From contig NC_088300.1 in the NCBI RefSeq assembly GCF_032854445.1, forward strand, positions 2,480,001-2,544,000: DNA of 64,000 nt, in the 5' to 3' direction. Source of the stretch: Liolophura sinensis. Taxonomy: Eukaryota > Mollusca > Polyplacophora > Chitonida > Chitonidae. The translations under genes were made by a program, and so were the position numbers. The first letter of the stretch is position 1. Each line of letters opens with the position of its first letter. Under the pieces are notes generated by a model. It did no database searches. It saw only the letters and a program-made list of their open reading frames with translations, and was not told where the DNA came from. Positions 25,450-38,600 of this stretch are shown in pieces.

Positions 25450-25705
25450 ATCCTGACCACCGTTGAGTACTACTTGAAACACCAATCAAATAGATAAATG
25501 TCCTACGATTTTCCACTAACAATTTATCATGCTGGCTTCCTCTCTGGCCGTGGTTGGGAAGGTCTGCCAGCAATCTGCGGATGGTCATGGGTTTCCCTCG
25601 GGCTCTGCCCGATTTCCTCCCATCACAATGCTGAGCCGCCGTCGTATAAGTGAAATTTTCTTCATTACGCATAAAACACCTGTCAAATAAATTAACCAAA
25701 TAAAA
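25450..25705 (+). mobile_element. Two family A SINE fragments
   Basis: A short tail fragment (about 25450-25500, with ACACCAATCAAATAGATAAA) is followed by a 5'-truncated copy (about 25530-25705) with GGCCGTGGTTGGGAAGGTC, GGGCTCTGCCCGATTTCC, CCGCCGTCGTATAAGTGAAA and a divergent tail. Both are on the plus strand and fairly diverged, so probably old. Confidence 0.75.
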
Positions 25706-25709
25706 GTCC

Positions 25710-26635
25710 AGTGACTCCTAAGCTCCTATTTTTCTCATTGTCCTATTGTGTGTCCGAAACCTCCTATATTGCCTATATTTTTGCCAGTTTTCCTCCTATA
25801 TGTTTGTTTTTTTTAGTTTTATTTTTGTGGGCCTTTCGGCAAATTGCAAATTGAATTGCATTTCGGCAAATATTAGTATGTCCACTCTTTTGTTCTGTCA
25901 AAACGCATCACATGTAATGCGGAGGCTGGTTAGTTATAACTCCAAGGTTCAACGTCATGAATGTAGCCTTATGAGAAAGAGGTGCATGTTCTAGGGATGG
26001 TGAGGTGTAGCCACGCTCCATTTATCGTGAAAGTCTGCCGACCTGGTCGGGGCTTGAATGTTCTCCCATCATTCGATCTCTGGAATACAATTCGCTCTTA
26101 ATATAATCAAAATAATCCTGTATGATAGGAGATGTAGGACGCACGCATAATTCGAAAGAATCTGTGTGTGGGAAAGCGGATTGTTGATCCAAAATGTGAA
26201 GAAGAAAAAGATTTTAAATTTCCCGCTTAGAATAATGTTGAACATTAAAGTGTTTAACGAAACGGTTTAGCGAAATTTTGCCATTTTCTGGGTGTTTACT
26301 GGATCTCGTGTACGCCGTCCAAGGCAAAACGCAAGGACGGTTGATGAACCTTAACTGGTACTCGCCTACATGTCCTTGGTCTTTCGCATTTCCACGATGC
26401 AGCCGGTGATATTAGATAGGCCGATAGTGGCTCATTGTGCCAAATTACTGAATGCTATTGTGTCTGAGTAATTTTCTGAGTATGTATAAACCCGTTATAT
26501 GGTGTAAGGAGCCGTGTTAGTGTAAGGAGCAAGAAAGGAAGGAAATGATCAGCATATACAGGGTCACGGCGTATAAAGGTCACGGTTAGCTTTGTTTAGG
26601 CTAGAAATGGTGAACAGTGAATACTAACCTATTTA
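25710..26635. other. Non-coding spacer
   Basis: No gene, RNA or repeat recognised. Open frames are short and lack splice or start context. Confidence 0.4.
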
Positions 26636-26703
26636 TCATGAAACAAAAATTGTTAAGTACAACGTTAAACCGCAAGCACTCACTCACTCACTCATGAAAC
26701 AAA
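26636..26703 (+). mobile_element. Very short family B SINE insertion (44 bp) with 12-bp target duplication
   Basis: Only the last 44 bp of the family B SINE is present (26648-26691: TTGTTAAGTACAACGTTAAA, CCGCAAGCACTCACTCACTC). It is flanked by identical 12-bp copies of TCATGAAACAAA at 26636-26647 and 26692-26703. This is a severely 5'-truncated insertion, as expected when reverse transcription starts at the SINE 3' end and stops early. Confidence 0.88.
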
Positions 26704-27490
26704 GACCGATATTCACAATTCATTGTTTATGTTTAACTTGCGTCATCTCGCATGTTAACAAGGCTTATGTAGCCTTGTTAACATGAACAGAAATCCAAGC
26801 TGCAGGTTTAATAATAAACTTTTTGTAAATTACTATATATTTAGTCTGGCAGTGGTAATCTATATACCGGATGTAGTGTGGTTAAACTAAAATTCATTCA
26901 AAATGCCCTTGAACTGACATCGTGTATCATAAAGATCAGCACAAAGGTGACATGACCAAGGTCAGTGAGTACATACCTTTACTGTATGCACGAAAGTCTG
27001 TGACTATTGTTTTATATCTATAACTCTTTCTTGAATACAGCGTTACACACCAATCAAACAAATAAATATTTATAATATATATACTTGCTGGTTTAATGCC
27101 ATGAACTGATAATTCTCCATGTCAAAATGTTAACGAATGCAACATAGGGATGTTTTCAAAAATGCACACATTTACAAAACTTTTTACCTTTGTATCTGAA
27201 CTACGACGAAAACCCGAATGACAAATCTCTATGTACCGTATACCTATATCGAAACCTATACAGAACACATAGTACAGAATAGCTGTTGCCAATACAGAGA
27301 TTCGGCACCAGCGAAAAATATTGCCCGACTCTGACTGAATAGAGATGAAAAGATATGCGTGTGGAAATATGCGCGAGTGGAAATATGTGCGAGTGGAAAT
27401 ATGTGCGTGTGTAGATATGAAGTGATTTTCCAACTTTTTCTCAATACAACCATGTTTTGGACATATTGTATTTTCTTTTTATTTTTTTTT
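26704..27490. other. Non-coding spacer
   Basis: No gene seen. It includes a short SINE-tail relic near 27040-27070 (ACACACCAATCAAACAAATA) and a small imprecise repeat GTGGAAATATGYGCG near 27360-27410. Confidence 0.4.
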
Positions 27491-27494
27491 TTTG

Positions 27495-27805
27495 TTTATT
27501 AATTTTACTAGTGTTATTTGACTACACCGTACTTAAGAATGTTTCAGTTATACGACGGCATTATGGCGGGAGAAAAGCGGGCAGAGCCCTAGAGAAACCC
27601 ACGACCATCCGTAGTTTACTGTAAGACCTTCCCATGCATGTGAATGTTCCGTCGGAGAGGAAGACAGCATAAGCATGTGGGTTATTGTACCGCGCTGGCA
27701 CGCTAACCACGCGGGCCACGGAACTCTGAGGACATAATATATTTATTTATTGATTTGATTGGTGTTGTACGCCGTACTCACGAGTATTTCACTGTACGAT
27801 GAGGA
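27495..27805 (-). mobile_element. Diverged family A SINE copies, reverse orientation
   Basis: 27520-27730 reads as the reverse complement of family A: CCGTACTTAAGAATGTTTCA, TTATACGACGGCATTATGG, GGGCAGAGCCC, ACCCACGACCATCCG, and at the head end CGCGCTGGCACGCTAACCAC. A second tail fragment in the same direction, GATTTGATTGGTGTTGTACG, lies at about 27750-27805. Confidence 0.75.
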
Positions 27806-27909
27806 CATATTATACATCCGTGTCGTTAAATTTACATTCGCAAATTAAGATCAGTGTGATCTAACTTATATTGTTGCACCATTTGTTGTGTCAGAAATGG
27901 TATGGATTT

Positions 27910-28180
27910 TCCAGTGGCCTGGTGGCTCAGGTGCTTAAAGCGTTGGCTCACTGCCACTATCAGACCCTTGAACAATTAAGTCGTGCGTTCGAATATAGCT
28001 CTCGTTTTCTGCCTTGCTTTTAATTTTCTTCCTACCAATACAAGCCTATTGTACGTTCAAATCCTCCCAACCGAGGGATGAGTTTGGACCCCAGTGTAAC
28101 TTTATGTCTCTGACTTTTACCTCCCCATTTGTAACTGCATAAAGATGGAGAACTTTCAAAAGTTACCAGCATATTTTCCA
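27910..28180 (+). mobile_element. Possible additional tRNA-derived SINE
   Basis: It has a tRNA-like head with an A-box-like GTGGCTCAGGTGC and, about 70 bp later, a B-box-like GTGCGTTCGAATATAGC, followed by an unrelated body. Spacing and motifs suit an RNA polymerase III promoter of a SINE unlike families A and B. There is only one copy in the window and no target duplication was identified, so this is tentative. Confidence 0.4.
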
Positions 28181-28906
28181 GTATTACAAATAACAGTAAT
28201 CTGTATGATGCCTGTTGTTGATATTGTCTTTATGATGCCAGATGATTCACTGTAAAGAAAACAACACGTGTTAAATGCATTGTTTATGGATATTGGCATA
28301 TCTTTATCTGGGGCTGATTAGGAGCCAATACGAAACTGGCTGCTACTTTTCCATATCTTTTAGAGTATGAGATTAATGTATTATATAAAGCTATTATAAA
28401 CCAGCATACTCCTACAACCTGATCTGACATTTGTGTGGCATGTGAATAACTCCCTTTACGCTCGGTAGGATAAAGGTGAAGTCAAGACGTTTGTCAGGTA
28501 CAAACGTCAAGACGTTTGAAAAAGTTCATTGTGTGACAGAAAAGATTAGGCCTAGTATGAGAATCTGAAAAGTAGCCCAGTTGCATGAAGGTAAGTTCGC
28601 TACAAACACCAGAGAGTAATGTAAGACACAAATGGAAGTCTTGATATATAAATTCATAGGATTATTATTTCACAACAAGGTTCACAAGGTATGAAATTTG
28701 AACATCGATACACAATACTCTTGATGTTAATTGCATTTTGCGTAAGTGAAATAGCGGAATTTCATATTATGAATTTATTATAAATTTCTATTCTAAATTT
28801 AGCTGACAATTTAAAAGGTAGATGTGCAACTTCATTAGGGCTATAAATATTTCTTACAGATTGTCTGAAAGCCTGGGGATTCCAGATTTTGGCACTTTAC
28901 GTGAGC

Positions 28907-30508
28907 TCATAGCCGATACTCCTTTTGTTGTTGTTGTACTTCGGGACCGTCATCTGCTTTAGCCTTGTTTTCTTCGTCTTCCTCTTCCTTTAAAACAGTG
29001 TACTGCTCACGCTTAACGCAGGCAGAAAAACCAAACTCTTCGTCGGACAGTTCATCTGAGGAAGATGACCACAGCTCCCATGGGTAGCTCTTCTGGCTCA
29101 AGAAGGAGCCTTGATCACCTATATCGGCTATCTTGGTCAGGAACAATTCTTCCTCCAGTCCCAGGTTGTTTAGGATCACCAACAGTGGGGAGTTGTCAAA
29201 ACGATGGCCATATTTCACTTGCTCCCAGTTGATGTCACGGAATATCTGATGACGCATGACCTCCTTGGCGCCAGAGGAGAATCCCAGTCGCTCATGTGGA
29301 GTCGGTCTGAGCTGGGACATTACGAACTCATGGTTTGACATCCAGGTGGAGGACTGACTTACTGTGGAGAAAGTCGAGGCCGCTTAAAACGTAGGCGCAA
29401 ATCCAGATGGCCTCTTGCTCGCCAAAGTATTTTCGGGGATTATCTTTGTACAGCCAATGAGCCAGATCTTTATGTTTATAATAATCCATACAGAGAAAAC
29501 GATCGTCTCCGAGAACGAAACGGGCGCATAATTTCACTACAAAGGGCTTTGGCACTCAGTGAGAATGTCTGCTTCTTTAGCACTGTTCTCATAAGTCAGG
29601 GTTTTCAAGGCTACCGGACTGGGGCAATGTGGAAGTGTGATAATATCCACTTGGCTCATGCTGTTTCGCGAGATATTCAGTTGTACTAGCCAATCTGGCG
29701 GTCGGATTCCGTACCAGAAGTCATCGCAGGCAAACTCCCGATTGAAACAAGGTAGTGAAACCTCACGTGGTGAATCAAGCCCAGAAAAATCTAGAGCCAA
29801 ACCAGAGTCTTTGCTGAAAACGGAACTCTCTTGTAATTTTAATGATGGAACCAACTGGAAGTCTGAGTAACTCGGATATGCATCTACATTTTCAGCTAAA
29901 TCCAATAGAGAAGTGTTGAAATTTTTAATGTGCGGGGCGTGGTGCAAAGTACTGTTTCTTGGAATGGACCTGCCTCTGCCCAACTTATTTAAAGGTGTAT
30001 GGACTTCACTGAATTGTGAATACTGAGTGGCGGTATAAGGTCTGTCAGCCAAAATGTCATTGGTCACACTGTAGTGGGATTCCGGTGGCGTTTTAATAGA
30101 AATGACAGGACTGACTGATTCTAGACGGACATTTCTTGATAAAAGGTTCTCAACAGAGGCCGAGTTACCGTCGCAGACAACTGAGATTTTACTGACCTGT
30201 TTTGGCAGCTCAGGGTCAGTTATTATCTTGGCTGATGCTGAAGTTCCCGGTTTTCCCGACTCGCTGAAAGCTATCCTGTCTCCACAACGTGGAGATGCAC
30301 GCGATGTGTCGTCTGACGACGTTATATGCGTACAGTGACAATGGCTTGTCCGTCGCAAGGTCATCCAGGCATCCAAACGTAATTGTGACGTTGGAAGTAT
30401 TGGCGCTTCAAGCGCGGACGTCACAGAAATGCTATAATTTTGTATACACATACACATGGTTGATGACGTATTCACTTGAACTGTAAAAGTAGACCTATAA
30501 AGAGCCAC
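28907..30508 (-). pseudogene. Intronless, broken protein-kinase-like sequence
   Basis: Read right to left on the minus strand. A 323-codon open frame (30508-29537) has a Ser-rich, unrecognised N-terminal part and ends in beta3/alphaC-like PVALKTL...AKEADIL. No glycine-rich loop precedes the VALK. A frame change follows, and 29555-29328 continues the kinase: [46 protein letters not shown] (catalytic-loop HRD is HLD). Just after LDVKP comes a stop, and in another frame (29341-28907) the C-lobe resumes at LRPTPHERLGF...HQIFRDINWEQV, like AGC-group subdomain XI. The whole stretch from DFG through APE and helices F-H is missing. With no introns, two frame breaks and a lost activation segment, a decayed retrocopy or gene relic fits best. 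The acidic Glu-rich tail is intact. Alternative: a catalytically dead protein whose frames are joined by sequence errors. Confidence 0.65.
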
Positions 30509-32540
30509 AGAGTATTTCCTTTATGGCCAGTATTTACCAACCATGTTCCCATACAGAGTTAACTATTTGTGTGTCAGGTGGGTCAACCGTTGGGTTTTGG
30601 GAAACTATGCAACTGCCCATTGTAAGTGGTAGATTAGTGATTTTACGAATCGAAAATATGAAATTATTATTTAGATATCCATTTGTGATGAATATTTACT
30701 GCTCACACGTGTCCTACCTTGTAAGCATCGACCATGGTCAACTGGTCTACCTCTTAAATGTTGTATCCGCGGGTCCTGAACTCGTTACATTCACGTTTAA
30801 CAGCTATGTGTAGTCCATATGTGTAGTCTATAAATAGACCTACTTATTAAACAGAGTCTGTAAAGGCTCTAGTGTTGTCCTATGAAATAAGTAATGGTTT
30901 TGAATGAATGTCTGTACGCCACATCAATGCCATGAAAGTAAAACTCACATACCCATTCAAAAACTTCATTGTTAACACGTGCCCCTTTATTTGTGTGATT
31001 CCTGAGTCCTGTGGATTTTTTAAATTTTATTTTTGTATTTTTTTTTAGTTTTTTTGTTTTGTTTTTGTTTGTTTGTTTGTTTTGTTTTTTCTTTCGGCTT
31101 TTTTATTCCAATCCTGTTTTTGTGCATAGAACCGACTTCAGTTATATAAACTTCAGTGTAATAAGGACATGGCCAATTAACTGACACAATGATACGGTTA
31201 TACAGTTATTTACATGAATTTGCTGTGACATACATAGCTATAAACACTTATGCTGAGGTGTTGAAAAAAAAAAAGGATTTTCGTACAGCTGCTTCCGCCC
31301 TGAGCTGACATTCGCTCTTAACTGTGTTTATGCCGGAATTGTTTTTCATCAGTACTTTTGAAGGACAGGAAAAACAGATTGTAATTGACTACCCTTGAAA
31401 ATTGGTTTAACACGTACATACTGACGGCTGTACACACCCCCATGTAAAAAGTTGACAACAGATTTCCGCCTGTGTTCAGTCACGTGACAAAACATAAATG
31501 AAAGGTCCTCGTGTTAATTCCGTGTTGACAAATGGTCACACGTATAACCAGTGAAATATGGCCTCTTGTCAGTTTACCTCAGTTATAGGGTTTTATTCTA
31601 ACTGTTTATGTAAATTATTAAATAGTAGCAAATTGCGAGTCCACTAGCACCACAGCTTAACACAATTAGGTACAAAATACTCATTGCTGTTTGTTGTGAT
31701 TCATTAGATGTAACTGGTCTAAAATTACTTCAAACATTGTGTTGATATCACATTTAAAATACAATAACCGGAAAACAATGCAAATTAAGGCATGTGGTTA
31801 AGGTGTTAATGTAAGTCAGTTCTCAAAGACAAATCCGCATGAAGCGACTGGGATCTCTGAATAATTATTCTTTTATTTCTTTTACCGTCCGCATCAACGG
31901 TTTTGTCATGGAAGATTTGGAATATTAATTAAAACTTTCTGAGGCATAAGGCTAGATAGGTGTAGATGTATCAAAGGCCAAACTAATGCATTCTTTGTGC
32001 ATGGCCTACTTCACAAATGTATAAACACAAGGGTTATGTTTTTTGTACAACTGATGTTATCGGGCAAACATTACATTATCACTAACACCATCTAGCCATT
32101 TTCATGTACCCGCTTGTCTACGGGGATATAGGTGCAGAAGTACTACCGATGTTTCTGTGACGTGACATTAGGCAAACAACGGCGCAATTAAAACAGGACA
32201 CACATGCGTCTTGGAATGTCATAGGCCAGTTGTAAAAGTTACGCAGATCAGGACTTGGACATAAGAATTATTACGTCGATTAAAGCCTAGCCTACATAAT
32301 ATGGTGCAACTGCCTATGCAAAGGTTAAGCTTTGGTTACATATGCTAATTTACCCTATGGCAATCCGGCAAAGGAATCAAACTATAAGTTTATGCACGTC
32401 ATTTGCACAAATAGTTGTAACACCTTGCTCTGCCCGGCAAAGTATTAACAGTCGTGGAAAGGGCACCCCTCCTCTAGATCCTCGTTAGAATTTCATTGGT
32501 GAACAGTATCGCACATTTACAATGCACTTCAATCATCCGG
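30509..32540. other. Spacer upstream of the P450 gene
   Basis: About 2 kb with no exon recognised. It has a T-rich low-complexity tract at about 31015-31100. Its right end carries the P450 promoter. Confidence 0.45.
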
Positions 32541-32552
32541 TTATATACTGCA

Positions 32553-32560
32553 TATAAAAG
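32553..32560 (+). promoter_or_regulatory. Probable TATA box of the P450 gene
   Basis: TATAAAAG lies 63 bp before the in-frame ATG at 32616 and 132 bp before the one at 32685. A start site about 25-35 bp downstream would place the 5' end near 32585-32595, so the in-frame ATG at 32496 would not be transcribed. A three-codon upstream frame, ATG TTT TCT TGA, at 32588-32599 may or may not fall in the mRNA. Confidence 0.6.
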
Positions 32561-32615
32561 GGGTCATTCACACACGATTTTAGCTAAATGTTTTCTTGAT
32601 TTGCGCTGGTGTTAC

Positions 32616-35600
32616 ATGCACTCCTGTAGCGAGTCTTTGTACATCGTTCTTGAAAAGATCACTTCCTGGATCTATTTGTTCAAGATGTCGACTAAGAGCA
32701 CCGAGGACATCGCTAACACTTTAGTGAAATATTTTAAAGAAAGTGAAGTGACGGAATATTTGAAGCGGTGGATCCTAACTTTGATGCGGTATATAAATTC
32801 TGAGTCTGGCGTTTCGCATCATCACATAAAAACATGTCACAAAAACTCACATTGCAGTTGTGACGTGTCGCATTGCGGAACCCTACCATTCTCAGCGATT
32901 CCACAGAAAAGGGGTTACCCACTGATTGGCTGCATGCTAGACTATTATCATAATCTGGGCAAAACTCATTGGCTCTTATCTCAGCGAAGTGAAGAATTCG
33001 GAGCAATCTTCAAGGAGAAGGTTGGTTCTACGGAGATCGTGTTTGTATCGGACCTCGAAGCAGTGGAGACGATGGTGAAATTTGAAGGACGTCACCCTTA
33101 CCATTTTGACGTGGCACCCTGGCTCGAGTATCGGAGGGAGAGTGGGAAAGCTTGTGGAATCTTGACTGCGTGAGTAGAAAATGTATTCCTTTTAAGAAAT
33201 ATGAAACGAGTTTAAGTTGAGATTGTCAATAGTGGTTGAGTGAGGCAATCTCCCAAAACAGTTAAGGAGACTTACGTGGTTCTAGCGTTCTTTCTTTTGT
33301 TGCTTGGTGTGTGATTGATTAGTTGTCTTTTTCTTTTTTTTCTTTTAATTTGTTTTCTGTCTTTTCGAATGATACACAATGCACAACTGCAAACTGAAGC
33401 CTCTGATTAGCGGAAGATTCGAGTTCGATCCCCATCTCGGCTATAAAGGTTATAAGCTGTTTACCGGTCCAGTCGGCCTGTAAATGGTTAGACTGGGTGA
33501 GGTGTCTTGAACATGATGTTCCAGTACATCAGCTGTACAAGGCCTGCTTCAAGACGACACGTTGGTGTGTTGCCGTTATATCGTTAACACTGGGTTAAAA
33601 ACTTCTGTTCTTTCGGAAAAGTTTGATGCATTGCCTTGCCGGTGAATGTAACAGCTGATAACGGTGTGGTTGGGAACATGACAAGTTTAAAAAGGGAAAT
33701 ATATTTTTTTTAAATTTGGATGTTTTTTTATGTTTCTTTTTTCAGCCAGGGCGAGGACTGGGGTAGGATGAGAAGGGCCATAAACCGTCATTTACTGAGG
33801 TCCAAGCACGTGGCAGATTTCAGCTGTGACCTGAATGTCGTGACCGAGGATTTCCTGAGTCGGTTAGCCAGAATCCGAACAGCAGATAACACTGTCCCTG
33901 ACCTACACCACGAAGTGCTACGGTGGGCACTGGAATGTAAGGAGTCTTTGTTGTTATAGTATATGTACTTTATCATATAGGTAACAAGCATATCATTTTT
34001 ACAAAATATGGCGAGGATTTGATAAAACATATTTTCAGTGTGTAGTGTTGGTTGTTCCTTTAATAGATAAAAGTGCCAGTTCATTTTGTGTGGTTTTTCC
34101 CTAAAAAAGTTCGCTCTGGATGGGCCGTGTGTGTCCTTACCCCAGGTAGACTGAAGGTTACCATGATATATATGCGTGTGGTATTCTCTAGCTGAGGTTT
34201 CTGGTGGGGAAGAGTTGGTCTTTCTTTTTCGCAAGCACATACAGTCAGCGACATCGTAAAAGAGGGGTATTTTAGCAACTCAAGAATTAAAAGAATCAAA
34301 GGAGAGGATCGCTCTTTCTATACATTTCTGGACTGAAACAAAATACCCTCTATAATCTATAGCATCAGCATATACATGCAAATCACATTTCTCTTTAATG
34401 TAGATATACTGGTTATATTAACACTTTGTTCTGAAAAGCCTGAAATAACGAAATGTTGCTTTGTTAGCCACGGGGGTAGTTCTGTTCGAGAAGAGGCTGG
34501 GGTGCCTGGAGGATCGCCCGAACCCAGACACGGAGACTTTCATCCGAGATGCCGAGAACATCATGTCCCTAACACAGCAACTTATATACCTACCTACGTC
34601 ATTTGCCAAGGTGATTCTTCACTCCACGTGGAAAAAGCACGCGCAATGCTGGGATGCATTGTTTTCGATGGGTGAGTGTAACGCGTGCATGCATGCGTTG
34701 GATGAGCATCCCGATAGTGAGTTCCCTAGCTTCCCTATGTGGCGCGAGAGTCTGAGTTTATATATATCTTCGATACTGGTGCCAAGCATATTTATGAGGG
34801 AAATATAGCTAAACATGATCATATAGGTGTATGTTGACTTCGCATTTCATTTATCGTTTCTTTTTTTATGTTTTTTACGTGTACTTGTTCGTACGGTCGT
34901 TTATTCAACAGTTTATCAACAAAGTTTGCAAATAGTATTTCGGAGAAATCAAAACAATATTTTTTTTTTGAAGGACAACATAAACCTTTGTAAAATAAAA
35001 TTTACTGTGTGGGAAGAAATGAAGGCTTGTTAAAAAAAAGCAAAAAAAAAAACATTTTTCAACAATAGCCCATGTCTCATTTTCGTCATTCTGGCAAGTC
35101 TCATTTTCATCAACAAACTGTGTCTCATTTTCATCACTAGTTCGTGTCTAATTTTCAGCGCAGAAATGTGTAGACGAGAAAATATCTGCTCTGCAGGAGA
35201 ATGAGGAGAAAGACGAGGCGATGGGTGGGTTTCTGTCGTACTTACTGGCTCATGGATCTATGAGTGCGGAGGAAGTGTACGCCAATGTCATAGAGCTGAT
35301 GATTGGTGGAATTCACAGCGTAAGTGTACTCACGATGCTCTTACCGACGGATACAGGTGTTTATGTTTGTGAAAGTGCTTGGGAATCAGTTGTAATTATA
35401 TACTCTATACGCTGCATATGGTGGCTGTTTGGTGTGCAAACAATCTGAAAAAATAACAAATACCTGAAAATAAAAATTTCTGGAATATTGTTCCTTCTAA
35501 TTTTTCCGAGAACGTAATTTGTCTACAAACGGCTAACAGCATAGCGAGTAAAATCAGAGCAGTCATGACAGTGTGATAATTGGCAAATGGTCACATGTTA

Positions 35601-38600
35601 TTGATTAAATCGGGTCTCTTTACAAAAACCGTTCATGTAAATGCTTAAATATAACAGCAGCTTATGCACGTCTCTTAGAACCATGGTTTCAGCAGATTTA
35701 TTGGGCCATTAATCGTTCATTAGGACGATATTCACATTAGGTATTCTTTACAGTCTATTGTATGCTGTGAAAAGGTATAGTAGGTGAACAGCTCCCGCTT
35801 TGAACAATTTATGATGATGATGGTTTTCATTTTTAAGTCATAGCGACTCTATTCTTCTGGAGTTTCAGTTGAACATTTGAAATATTCTGAAATATTTTCT
35901 TTGAGTAGTTTTACCTATGGCCCCTTCAAATATTTCCGTCTACATGGAGAATTCTTGCGAGAAGTTCATCCTGTTTATGACACGAAAATGTCAATTTTGC
36001 GGTCATTCGAATGAACCTCTTTCTGTGACCTTTGTTTCCACTTAAGCTTACTGTGAAACTTGTCACTGAATTGCGACAACATGCTTTCTCTTGTCGTTTT
36101 CACTATATGCTCGCATGCCCATGGAATCCAAATATATGTAATGGAAGACTACAGTAGCTCACGTGTATCATGATAAGTAGCAGTAAAACACAGGATGAAC
36201 AACGATGCAGATTCCGATATGTTAGTATTGTATCCTTGGTCCGTGACACCAATAAACCGCAGTCCATTCATTGCATGTACCGGCCATGGTACTTTACTAT
36301 GTCTCATGCAATAGCAGAGGTATACTTTGTGTTTCAGACGACAAGTATCGTACAGTGGTTACTGTACGAGTTGTCACGGAGCCCCTCCTCCCAGGAGAGC
36401 CTGTACACAGAGTTGTCCCAGCGGTTGCCCACTTCTGCCCAGATCACAGCTTCCCAGATGAGCCACATGCCCTACCTACAGGCCGCTCTGCAGGAGGCAC
36501 TCAGGTGGGTTGTGGTTATAACAAGCTAGGACGTTTACAATACAGACAATAATTCTATTGTGTTCGGACCTAATTAAGTCAACTATCATGACAAGTTTGG
36601 TTTTGCATAAAACTTTGTACAGTGAGATAATTGTGCGACCTTTGGGCAGTAGAGTTCACATATTGTTCACTAATGTCTTTGTTGTGACATTTTGTCTGCA
36701 AACCAGCTCATTCCGAGAGAGTAGTTTTTAATTCAGCTTTGAATCGAGCCGCCATTACGCGGTAAAAGATGCCCCATTAGTTATTGCTTTGCTGGCTAAC
36801 CAACACTGTTAACCGAGTGTATTTTGTCCCTCTGTCCAGACTGTATCCCGTGGCTGGTGGAATTCCCCGTATCTTACAGACTGACCAGACACTCTGTGGC
36901 TACAGACTGCCTAAAGGGGTAAGCCGGGCATACAGAGATAATGACACCCGCTCATCCACCAGACCTTGTCAACTGCAAACTTCTAAGATCGATACAGTTA
37001 CATATTTTATTGTTACGGGTAAATTTACCACGTACTCAGACCAGAATATTATACTAATAGGCGGTCAGATTTACAGATGGAGTAAACAACACAAAGCCCA
37101 ATGGAAGTTAAGCGCGGAACCGCGTCAGTTATCTTGGAGTAAATAAATCGAATATTTTTACAGTAATTTGACTGATATTGAAGATTATTTAATGCATTTG
37201 ATTTAAGATAAAATGAATTTCAAGACATGTCAAAGTTTCTGCATAACAATGGAATACAAGCATTTTTCCTACATGTGCAGGCATGTTCATTTTGCCTACA
37301 GGTAAATAAATTTGACATTTAAAGCTTGTAACATTTGTAAAATGAAATACACTAACTAGATCACTTATCAAATTGCTGATCTTTTCTTTTGTTTGATAGG
37401 CGAACGTAATGGTGCTTACTCATGTCATTGGTCGGAGTCCAGACCTGTTTGAGAACCCTGACAATTTTTGCCCTGATCGATGGCTTCAGTCAGGTTTATC
37501 CGAACAGCACAGGCTGTTAAAGGATCTTGCTTTCGGAATGGGCAACAGGATGTGTGTTGGTAAGCCTACTGCCCTCTTACATCTAAATATAATAGGCCTA
37601 TGTACATAATGATTGATATTGGTTGTTTAACGTGATTTCCTTAAGAATTTTCACATGTACAAAAGCGATCAATTTTATTCTGGGATATGACAGTAGCATG
37701 TACAGAAGGATGTAAATCTAACTGTACCCTATAGACAGATCACACACCTCCAGGATACAGATCGTGGGCTAAAGTAAACGAGGGGAATCGTGGTATAAAA
37801 AATAATGACAAATTAGATACTGTACATGGGACCGTCAACTAGGAAAGGGTCATCATTTCCGTGGTTTAAATACCTATACATGTATATCTACTGTGATTCA
37901 TATAGATCATGTGACGGGGCCTCCGTGACCGAGGGGAATTAGGGCGCGCCAGCGCGGCGCAATGACCCGGAAGCCTCTCATCAATGCGGTCGCTGTGAGT
38001 TCAAGTCCAGCTCATGCTGCCTTCCTCTCCGGCCGTACGTGGGGAGGTCTGCCAACAACCTGCAGGCGGTCGTGGGTTTCCTCCTGGCTCTGCTCGGTTT
38101 CCTCCCACCATAATGCTGGCCGCCGTCATAAAAGTGAAATATTCTTGCGTAATTCGTGAAACACCAATCAAATAAATAAATAAATAGACCAGGTGAATGG
38201 ACAACATACAAATATTGGCCTACTCTGTAAAATTCATTTAACTATATGCGCCTCAGCACATTCTTCCCCGTGAGAGCTGTTCAACATCGCATCTGCCTTC
38301 ATCCTGAGGCGACAAATACAACATGAGCTGAAAATGTAATATGTAATCCTGTTTGTTCCGTAAACTGATGCAAGCTGTAAAATGATATTCTTTGTTCTTT
38401 GTACACATCATTATATGTCATATAGACATACCTATTAAATTTAAGTGTTATATTTCCAGGTAAACGTATTGGTGAGCTAGAGATCAAAATCCTGCTATCC
38501 CGTGTGAGTGTAGTTGTACTCTGAATGTCATATGTTCGGCTATTCTATTTTCTATGTAAATCCTAATCCTCATGTAGCCGCGGAGCCGGTAAATTTGTTC

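Noticed and set aside
32496..32615. Longer N-terminus for the P450 from ATG 32496
   Set aside because: It lies upstream of the TATAAAAG at 32553 and would make the protein unusually long.
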